Source: CAZRGV01 sp964599655
Lineage (GTDB): Bacteria; Planctomycetota; Planctomycetia; Isosphaerales; Isosphaeraceae
DNA: 34,559 nt
Assembly (NCBI GenBank): GCA_964599655.1
Contig: CAZRGV010000063.1
Location: 1 to 34,559 of the forward strand
Direction of reading: 5' to 3'
Part shown: positions 15,894 to 22,755 of the stretch, one piece after another
How the letters are laid out: every line of letters begins with the position of its first letter
Numbering within the stretch: position 1 is the stretch's first letter
Program-made: the position numbers and the translations under genes
Notes under the pieces: generated by a model
The model's database searches: none
Seen by the model: the letters and a program-made list of their open reading frames with translations, nothing else
Told to the model about the DNA's origin: nothing

Positions 15894-17636
15894 TCAATTG
15901 GGTTCGTGGAGCGTCAACGTGCGGTCCGCGGCCACGTCGTGATTCGGGGTCCTGGATCCGTCAGGCCAGAAGACTTCGATCCGATCGACCTTCGAGGCGG
16001 ACCCCAGGCCCCAGTGAAGCTCCATCGCATTCTGCGATTGATGTGAGCCGCCGCTCCGGAGTTCTCGGGTCTGGGTTTTTCCACCGGCGGTCAATGCGAC
16101 GCGGGCCCCGATTGCCGGGCTTCCGTGGCGATTGAGTAGACGGAGCTTGATCCAGTGGCCCGTTCGAGGGGTGTCGTTTCTCAAAAGGAGGGGCGGTGCG
16201 TCGATCGCCGTGAAAAGCAGGTCGAGGTCGCCGTCGTCGTCGTAGTCGCCCACGGCGAGGCCGCGGCCTGAAACGGCCTGTTGCCATCCGGGTCCGGCAC
16301 GGTCTGAGACGTTCGTGAGCAACCCTTGATCGTTTCGCAGGAGAAACGGTTTCTGACGGTACGACTCGTTCAGCTCGGGTTCATCGTCCACTTGCGGATA
16401 GATGTGTCCGTTGGCGATGGCGAGATCGACGTCCGCATCGTGGTCGAAGTCGAAGAACGCGCAGCCCCAGTTCAACGCTTCGTAGGAGATCGCCTTCAGG
16501 CCGATACTGGCGCTCACGTCGAGAAAGAGCAGTTCGCCCTGGTTGTGGTAGAGGGTCGCCGAATCTTTGGCGAACGTCGTGAGAACGATGTCCGGCAAGC
16601 CGTCGCCGTCGAAATCGGCCGAGTCGACGCCCATGCCGGCCTGCGCCACGCCGTTGCCGCTCAGACCGACGCCGCTCCAGGCTCCGATCTCGTTGAACGT
16701 GCCGTCACCATTGTTGCGGTAGAGAAAGTTTGGGTTGGAGTCGTTGGCGACGAAGAGATCGATGTCGCCGTCCAGGTCGAGGTCGGAGGCCAGGACCCCA
16801 AGCCCGTAGGATTCCGCGGTGTCGGACATTCCGGCCTGATCGGTGGCATCCAGGAAGGTGCCGTCGCCGTTGTTGCGATAAAACCGGTCGCGTCCGCCTC
16901 GCATTCCGAAGGGACCGGCAAGAACTTTCACCTTCTCACGCCAGAGTGTGGTTCGCTTCGCGGCGAGGACGTCATCCATCGTGGCGTCGATATAGTTGGC
17001 GACGTAGAGATCGAGGTCGCCGTCGCGATCGGCATCAAAAAAGGCCGCTCCCGACCCCCAACCCGGATCGGCCACGCCGGCGCGCTCGGCAAGCTGCTCG
17101 AAGGTTCCATCCCCCTTGTTGCGGTACAAACGGTTCGGGCCGAAGTTGGTCACGTAGAGGTCGACCCGACCATCGTTGTCGTAATCGCCGGCGCAGACGC
17201 CGCACCCCCAGCTCTCGTCGGCGACGCCAGCCCGAGTCGTCACATCTTCAAACGTGCCGTCTCCTTTGTTGCGGTAGAGGGCGTTCCGGCCCTTGAGCCG
17301 GACGCGAGACGGCTGCTCATCGAGCGCCCAGCCGTTGACAAGGTAGATGTCGAGCCGGCCATCGCCGTCGTAGTCCACGAAGGCCGCTCCGCCACCGACC
17401 GATTCAAGAATATGATCTTTATCCGATCCACCACAGTAAAGAACCGTCGTCAATCCTGTCTCCGCGGCCACGTCGACGAACCGGGGATCGGGCGGCTCGG
17501 TCCGTCTGGTTGTGGTCGAGGTTGGTGTCTGGTTGGGAGGCGACGAGGGTTGGGGCTGGGTCTCAACCTCGGGATTTCCGCACGAGGCGAAGCCGATGAG
17601 CAACCCGACCGCCAGCAGCCTTCTCGGGAAATCCAT
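15894..17636 (-). CDS. FG-GAP/ASPIC-UnbV (CRTAC-like) lipoprotein
   Basis: A 580-residue exported protein. The start has a short signal with a possible lipobox ending FASC (Cys at about 19), so lipid anchoring is likely; a Thr/Pro-rich spacer follows. Many acidic FG-GAP loops occur (DYDGDGRLD, DYDNDGRVD, DADRDGDLD, DLDLDGDID, DFDGDGLPD, DYDDDGDLD), alternating with LYRNKGDGTFEDV-type strands, as in ASPIC/UnbV proteins. The last 80 residues form the UnbV domain (HWIKLRLLNRHGSPAIGARV, SQNAMELHWGLGSASKVD, VFWPDGSR). ATG 17636 is preferred over 17681 because GAGGA precedes it and the signal starts there. It is the fourth gene of the minus-strand cluster starting with the CMD gene. Its substrate is unknown. 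Confidence 0.92.
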   Translation of the reverse strand: MDFPRRLLAVGLLIGFASCGNPEVETQPQPSSPPNQTPTSTTTRRTEPPDPRFVDVAAETGLTTVLYCGGSDKDHILESVGGGAAFVDYDGDGRLDIYLVNGWALDEQPSRVRLKGRNALYRNKGDGTFEDVTTRAGVADESWGCGVCAGDYDNDGRVDLYVTNFGPNRLYRNKGDGTFEQLAERAGVADPGWGSGAAFFDADRDGDLDLYVANYIDATMDDVLAAKRTTLWREKVKVLAGPFGMRGGRDRFYRNNGDGTFLDATDQAGMSDTAESYGLGVLASDLDLDGDIDLFVANDSNPNFLYRNNGDGTFNEIGAWSGVGLSGNGVAQAGMGVDSADFDGDGLPDIVLTTFAKDSATLYHNQGELLFLDVSASIGLKAISYEALNWGCAFFDFDHDADVDLAIANGHIYPQVDDEPELNESYRQKPFLLRNDQGLLTNVSDRAGPGWQQAVSGRGLAVGDYDDDGDLDLLFTAIDAPPLLLRNDTPRTGHWIKLRLLNRHGSPAIGARVALTAGGKTQTRELRSGGSHQSQNAMELHWGLGSASKVDRIEVFWPDGSRTPNHDVAADRTLTLHEPN

Positions 17637-17720
17637 GTAAGTTTCCTCAACCCTCGCGCCGAATGGCCGCCGGTTGACCACGGTCGGCGCGAGGATCTCA
17701 TAGGCGTTGCCGCCGCCGAA

Positions 17721-18260
17721 TCACTCGGGGGCGATGGCCGCGTGGAAGAGGCGAGAGAGTTCGGTTCCGAGCTTTTGCAGGTCGGCCGCGCTTGCATTGG
17801 CGCCGGCGCGTCCGATGCGGGAGGCCACGTCGAGCAATCCCTTCTTCTCGCGATTCGTCACGAACATGTAATCGGCCTTGGTCTCGACGTCAGTGTTGTG
17901 GGTGTGGCCGGCCTTGGCGAGCCGCTGGCGGACGGCCTGGATACGTTTGTCGCCCTCGTTGGCGATGTTCGTGACCTCGGCCGCGGCGGCCTCGAGGTGG
18001 CCAACCCTTCCTTGAGCGTCGCGCTCGGCGGCCTTCAGGTGCATCTGGGCCGCGGTGTGGTAACCGATCAAAATGCTTTTGACCAGTTCGTCCTCGGTCG
18101 TTTCGATCTCGATGATTGCTGTGGCAAGATGCTCATACGTGGATGCCGCGACTTGCTCGGCCGTGTCCGCGGCTTTCGGAGCCTCTTGCGCGACGGGCCT
18201 CGCGGCTTGATAGCCCAGCGCGGCCACAGCGAGGATCAGTGTCGGAATCAGGTTTCTCAT
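17721..18260 (-). CDS. Small secreted helical protein of unknown function
   Basis: A 179-residue protein with a clear signal peptide (MRNLIPTLILAVAALGYQAA). The mature part is almost wholly helical and charged (STYEHLATAIIEIETTEDELVKSILIGYHTAAQMHLKAA, then IQAVRQRLAKAGHTHNTD). Its Ala/Glu/Lys heptad-like pattern suggests a helical bundle. I do not recognise a family. ATG 18260 is chosen for AAGGAC upstream and the signal that follows; the long frame upstream is random. It lies between the deiodinase-like gene and the ASPIC gene on the same strand, with gaps of 155 and 84 bases. Confidence 0.75.
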   Translation of the reverse strand: MRNLIPTLILAVAALGYQAARPVAQEAPKAADTAEQVAASTYEHLATAIIEIETTEDELVKSILIGYHTAAQMHLKAAERDAQGRVGHLEAAAAEVTNIANEGDKRIQAVRQRLAKAGHTHNTDVETKADYMFVTNREKKGLLDVASRIGRAGANASAADLQKLGTELSRLFHAAIAPE

Positions 18261-18415
18261 GGGTCTTGTCCTTTCGAGACTGGTTGGTGTTCGATCATCT
18301 CCGTCGCAACGAAACTTGTGAAAGACGTCTGTCTTGCACATATCCGAAGTCGAGCCCGTGCGGGCAATGGTCGCCAAATCGATCGACCGCAAGCCGATGG
18401 ACCGTTTGGTCCCGT

Positions 18416-19705
18416 TCAACGACCGGCTTCGTCGGCCTTTTCGGCGCGGATTTCTTTGGGCTTGCCTGGTTCTTTCGATCCTGGCGATTCGTGCGGTCCG
18501 GCTTGCTGGAGGAGCAGAATGAGCGAGTGTTCCAGTTCGGCCGGCTTGAACCCGAACGGCCCGCGACCACTCTTGTAAGCGACCTTCCCTTCCGAATCGA
18601 TCAGATAGAGTCGGCTGGGCATCCCGCTGTAACGAGAGCCGACGGCGTCATCGATCGTGTCGACGACCATGGGAAATCCCAGGCCGAGACGCTTGCCGCA
18701 CGCCTGCGAGACCGCGACCCGTTCCTGATAGGTTCGAGGCTGAGGGATGGAGACGCCGGCGTGCTCGTTGCTGGCCATCGACCAGCCGTCGATCGGGTGC
18801 GCCTCCCGGACATAAACCATGACGAAGGTCGCGCGATCTTTGTAGTTCTGGTAGAGCTTTTCGACGTTGCCGGCCTGGCTGCGGAACGGTCCGCAGGTGA
18901 AGTTGCCGAAGACAAGGACGAGGGGTTTGGGTCCGATGAGCTTGGAAAGTGTCACCTCTTGCGTGCCGTCGTTGGTCTTCAGAGTGAAGTCCGAAACACG
19001 GTCTCCGAGCGCAGGACCAGGCTGAAGCGAGCCAATCTCCTGACGGAACAGGCCGCGAATCAAGGTTTCCTTCGATGGGCCCTCACTGCTCGCCTGGGAG
19101 GATCGACTCGAACGGGGCGCAGGGAGCGCTTCCTGGAGGTCGGAGAGCGAAAGAAAGCCCTGTCCGCCACGATCGCACTCATCGAAAAAGGCGGAGAACT
19201 CTTCGCGGGTCACCTTGCCATTGCTGTCGCGATCGGCGAGATAAAAGAGGCTCATCCCCGGCGACGGTGTCAACGCATGGGCGGAAAAATCGAAGTCCGA
19301 CTCGGTCAGAACGTGGTCGCGGTCGCGATCGAGACGGGAGAAGTCGTCATCGGTCCCAGGGAACTCGGATCGAGTCAGCTTGCCGTCGCCATCGAGGTCG
19401 TAACGCGTCCGCGTTGTGTTCCAGTCGAAGCGGGTCTGTGCCAGGGCGCGACGGAACCAGCCATCGTGGGGACCAAGCTGGCTCCCCTGGAGAATGTCCG
19501 TGTACATGTCGAGCCATTCGGGACGGTCGGGATACGACTCCTCGAGGGCGCGAGCGATTGCCTGCCTGGTTTCCTCGGCGTTCGTCGGGGCATCCGGCTC
19601 AACGGCGAATGCGGGCGAATACGGTGCGGCGGCCAGCATCGCCGCGAGCATCAAACCGGCAAGCGGCCGACGGGAATTCCACGTTGAGCGTCGACGGTGG
19701 ATCAT
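18416..19705 (-). CDS. EF-hand plus iodothyronine-deiodinase-like thioredoxin-fold protein
   Basis: A 429-residue exported protein (signal to about residue 34, ending SPAFA). An EF-hand region comes first: DLDGDGKLTRSEF (103-115), DRDRDHVLTESDF (126-138), DRDSNGKVTREEF (158-170) and a weaker fourth loop. From about 235 there is a thioredoxin-fold domain with deiodinase hallmarks: LVLVFGNFTCGPF with Cys271 where vertebrate deiodinases have selenocysteine, and YVREAHPIDGW (298-308). The codon at 271 is TGC, so this copy uses Cys. The C-terminus (400-429) is charged and disordered. It is probably a periplasmic redox enzyme; whether it removes halogens is unknown. It starts 84 bases after the CMD gene and is probably in the same transcript. 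Confidence 0.9.
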   Translation of the reverse strand: MIHRRRSTWNSRRPLAGLMLAAMLAAAPYSPAFAVEPDAPTNAEETRQAIARALEESYPDRPEWLDMYTDILQGSQLGPHDGWFRRALAQTRFDWNTTRTRYDLDGDGKLTRSEFPGTDDDFSRLDRDRDHVLTESDFDFSAHALTPSPGMSLFYLADRDSNGKVTREEFSAFFDECDRGGQGFLSLSDLQEALPAPRSSRSSQASSEGPSKETLIRGLFRQEIGSLQPGPALGDRVSDFTLKTNDGTQEVTLSKLIGPKPLVLVFGNFTCGPFRSQAGNVEKLYQNYKDRATFVMVYVREAHPIDGWSMASNEHAGVSIPQPRTYQERVAVSQACGKRLGLGFPMVVDTIDDAVGSRYSGMPSRLYLIDSEGKVAYKSGRGPFGFKPAELEHSLILLLQQAGPHESPGSKEPGKPKEIRAEKADEAGR

Positions 19706-19789
19706 GGGAGACCTGGCTCCTTCATCGTAGGGGTAGTGCTTGAAGTCGGGCGACGTCCTCTGGTGCCGTTGGGCCGTTGAGTCCCAGCG

Positions 19790-21166
19790 TCACTTGGATC
19801 GGACTGGACCGGACTCGGAGGACGTGGAGTCTTTCTTGTTTTGATCCTGGAAAACGTTTTCACGCTCCAGTGGGAGTTGGAAGGCGTCGGCAACGCGCGT
19901 CATGTAGTGGCAGCGGCAAGCCCACCAGATGACGTCGAGCGCGCGTTCCAATCCAAAATGAGCCACAAGGTTCTTTCGGTCGGCGTCGTTGATCTCCCAG
20001 GGGGCTTTCGAGAGCTTCCTCGCGAAGAAAAAGGCCGCCCGATCCCACGGGGGCAAGGAGGACCAGTCACCCGAGGCAAGCAGCCGGGTTCGTTCTTCCA
20101 GCGCATTCTTGTCGAGGCCCGCGACCGCGAGCAGCATTTCGCAGTGGCCCATTCAGTAGAAGCAGTGGATCGTTCGCGTCACGATCCAGAAAAGACTCTC
20201 CTCGAAGACCCGATCCTGTTGCGCTTCCTCGCCGAAGTTTCGAGTGCAGGCCGACCACGCCGATGCCAATCGCGGCTGATACCCCATGCAAACGAGGCTC
20301 CAACGGATGCGAACCGGGGCTTTCGGCCTGGGCGCCTCGGGTGGGAGCGTCTCGAGGACCTCCTCGAAACTCGGTACACGAATCCGACCGTTGTTGGCCC
20401 GTTGCGCGTCGAGATTCGTCTGGAGCACGTCGAATCCCAGCTCCAGCCATTCGGGGTCGTCCACGAGCGACGGTACGGCCGGTCCGTGCAGGTCCTCGGG
20501 GCGGGCCCTCGGTGGCACGGAGGGAGGCTCCGCGTTTCGGTCGAAGTGGACCTCGACGGGGGGCAAGGGACCTCCGTCTTCCAGCGGGACGTTGAGTGTC
20601 AGCAGAAGGCGGTCCTGGAAGTTGGCGTAGGCCAGCAAGAGAACCATCGCGACGAGCTTCTTCTCGCCGTAGAGGTTTCGAAGTTCGGCAACCTGATCGT
20701 CGGTCACGGAACCGGCGTCGAGCGTCATCTGACGAGCGAACTCCAGGGCGGCGCGCTCGTCGGGGGGCCAGCGGTCAGGTCCCGCTTTGAGATTCGCGAT
20801 CCGACGATCGCTCAGCCCGGCGCGACGCAGGTCGGCCAACGCGGTGGCCATCGCGTAATCGGAACGATTGGCCTGAGCCGCCACCCATCGCATCTCACCA
20901 CGGAGCACTGGACCAATCTCATTCTGGGTCCGGTGAAGCCAGTCGAGTTCGAGCATGGCCGCGGTTGTGCGAGGAAGCGCTCGCGCCGTGAGTCGAGCCC
21001 AGTTGGGCACGGGTTGACCACCACCGGTCGTCGGGCTTGGCAATCGCCGCCAGCATTCCTCGACGCTTAAGGGTTCGCCGAGGATGCCGGCCAGCGCTGG
21101 ATGTGAAGCCCAGAGCAATCCGACTCCGATCACGAGTGGCACAATGATCTGTTTTTCAATAGACAT
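19790..21166 (-). CDS. CMD/AhpD-fold protein with in-frame TGA: candidate selenoprotein
   Basis: Two adjoining frames (21166-20153 and 20152-19790) are one gene split only by a TGA at 20153-20155. Read through, it gives 458 residues: a signal peptide (MSIEKQIIVPLVIGVGLLWA), a first CMD-like domain whose motif has lost its Cys residues (AAQANRSDYAMATAL, about 96-110), and a second CMD domain at about 285-445. The second motif reads IHCFY-TGA-MGHCEMLL. Planctomycete homologues as I remember them have Cys at that point (CFYCMGHCEM), so the TGA replaces the second Cys of CxxC (residue 338). CxxU is a classic selenocysteine arrangement, and AhpD-like selenoproteins are known. Both halves keep family identity with no other lesion. 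Alternatives are a nonsense mutation or a base-call error. No ribosome-binding site precedes the ATG after the TGA. Confidence 0.75.
20117..20132 (-). promoter_or_regulatory. SECIS-like hairpin after the in-frame TGA
   Basis: In the transcript, GCUCGC-GGUC-GCGGGC forms a six-pair stem (one G-U) with a GGUC loop. The loop begins 26 nt after the UGA. Bacterial SECIS elements place a small apical loop, with G in the first two positions, roughly 16-37 nt after UGA. An overlapping alternative hairpin (ACUGCGA/UCGCGGU, loop starting 14 nt after UGA) competes. GC-rich coding sequence gives such stems by chance, so this is suggestive only. Confidence 0.35.
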
Positions 21167-21672
21167 GATTGGTTCTCATTGTGACTAACTTCGGAGTATC
21201 CCCCCGACACGGCCGTGGCGTGTCGGACGTTGAACAACGTTTGAGGCAATTCCGCCCCTGGAACGAGGGGTTGTCGGAGGACGAAGATCGGGGCCATCTC
21301 TGCCTCGTCGTCGGCACGCTGGCGAGACAACGTTCGCTCGGGGTCGGGCACCCTGAGAGTGTTTTGGATCATCAACCCGAGCGTTTCGTTGGCATGTGAG
21401 CGCCTCAACTTGGCACGAGCTCGTCGATCGGTCTCGTCCCGTTCGTGAGAGAGAACCGGCTCAACCGATGGGGGCGATTTCGTGGCCAAGGCTCGGCGCG
21501 TCCCGGCGTCGACGGAGGTCGGTGCGACCCCGAAACGTCGCGTGTGAATGCGACTCACCGTCCAGTGCCAACCGGACTTGCGTTGCACGACCGATCGTGA
21601 TCGTCCCTGCACAGCCGTCGCGCATGCGGCAGGCTGCGCCACCGAGGGATCTCCGATGGCCGAACCCAGTCG
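21167..21672. other. Intergenic region upstream of the CMD cluster
   Basis: There is no convincing gene. The frames here (for example a 170-residue minus-strand frame from 21642) have random composition and no ribosome-binding site. The interval should contain the promoter for the minus-strand CMD-deiodinase-ASPIC cluster; I could not identify a specific element. Confidence 0.6.
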
Positions 21673-22125
21673 TCAAGAGGCGAGAGTGGGTACTGAGGCT
21701 CGCGGAGGATGGAAAATCGAGCACGAGTGCTCAATTGGGCATAGAGACCCGCGAATAGGAAGGCCCACGAACCATCGAGGTATGAACCGGTTATTGAGAG
21801 CGACCGGAATCGCCCACTGTCCACCGACCGGGGGCGGGAGGGTCGGCAACGTTGAGGGGGGTGGGGCCGGGTTCCCGGAGCACAAGGCCCCGGAACAGGG
21901 GGCCGGTTGCTCGCGAGGAGATTCCTGGTGCGGGGTCGGCAGCGCGCCGACACGACTCAGGAGCTCGAGGTGAACGATTGCCGGGGCGGACGGCGAGCGG
22001 AAGCTGAGATGTCGGCTCGCACAACCGGCCCGAACCAGCGAGGGCGAGACAAGACTCAGGGCCAGGATCGCCGGGAGCGATCTTCGCCAGACCCGCAGCG
22101 GAAAATCGCGATGCGAGCGTTTCAT
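21673..22125 (-). CDS. Small secreted Pro/Cys-containing protein of planctomycete type
   Basis: A 150-residue product with a basic N-terminus and a hydrophobic signal (LPAILALSLVSPSLVRA, about residues 16-32), then a Cys-containing segment AGCASRHLSF. A central HLELLSRVGALP helix and the motif CSGALCSGNPAPPP lead into a Pro-rich linker, and SIFHPPR lies near the end. I recall similar short secreted proteins with a CSGxxCSGxPA motif in Isosphaeraceae, without known function. The frame extends 117 codons further upstream but that part looks random; ATG 22125 starts the signal peptide. GGGG lies just upstream. Confidence 0.6.
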   Translation of the reverse strand: MKRSHRDFPLRVWRRSLPAILALSLVSPSLVRAGCASRHLSFRSPSAPAIVHLELLSRVGALPTPHQESPREQPAPCSGALCSGNPAPPPSTLPTLPPPVGGQWAIPVALNNRFIPRWFVGLPIRGSLCPIEHSCSIFHPPRASVPTLAS

Positions 22126-22755
22126 CCCACCCCAGAAACGAGGCTTTCGAACGCACCCCGCGACCCAGTCACGGGGAAACGATGAATGCGAAATCGGGGA
22201 CTCTCGACCGTGCGAGGATTTGCTCAGCGTACCAGGGAGCATCGGCAACAGCAAGGGTGCGGATTCTCGCGGACCCGTGTCGATTCGTTCGACCCGTTGC
22301 GAAGGGCGGTTGGCCCCGAATTCGGGATGCGACTCGGATGTCGTCGCGGTACCCGATCGCCCTCGCGTCATGCGGTAACGACGTGCCGAGTCTTGCCATC
22401 GAACCACGCGGAATCCCAGGGAGGATTTCGTGGTCGCCAAGGTCAATCGGGCGATCCACCGTCGCCGTCGCGGCAAGATTCCTTCTCAACTGGCGGGGGT
22501 GGGGATTCGGCTGGTGGGTCGAAGGACCGGCGTCTCGTCGATAACATCGGCGTGATACCATGAAATTGTTCGAGGAATACTTCACGGTCCGAGTCGGTGA
22601 TTGGTCCGTGGGTTTGTACGCTTTGAAGAATCGAACAGCCCGGGGATTTAGAGTCTTGCATGCGGCCTGGAATGCGACATAATCCCTCAAAGAACGAGAC
22701 TCTGATCGGGGCGAGCCAATCCGCGCGCCCAAGTCGTTTCTGGGGGGAAACCACG
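22126..22755. other. Divergent intergenic region
   Basis: 630 bases without a convincing gene, between the minus-strand small secreted protein and the plus-strand propeller-PHP gene. Open frames on both strands have random composition. A slightly AT-richer stretch near 22558-22670 may hold the promoter of the plus-strand gene; no exact motif is claimed. Confidence 0.55.

Noticed and set aside
16326..18578. 750-residue plus-strand frame
   Set aside because: It is antisense to the ASPIC lipoprotein and neighbours; the regular Val/Asp/Gly pattern mirrors the FG-GAP repeats.
19790..20152. Independent short CMD gene starting at ATG 20150-20152
   Set aside because: There is no ribosome-binding site, it is in the same frame directly after the TGA, and the motif and domain are split across the TGA; one gene is the better reading.
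21130..21642. 170-residue minus-strand frame upstream of the CMD gene
   Set aside because: Random composition, no signal or motif, overlaps the start of the CMD gene, no ribosome-binding site.
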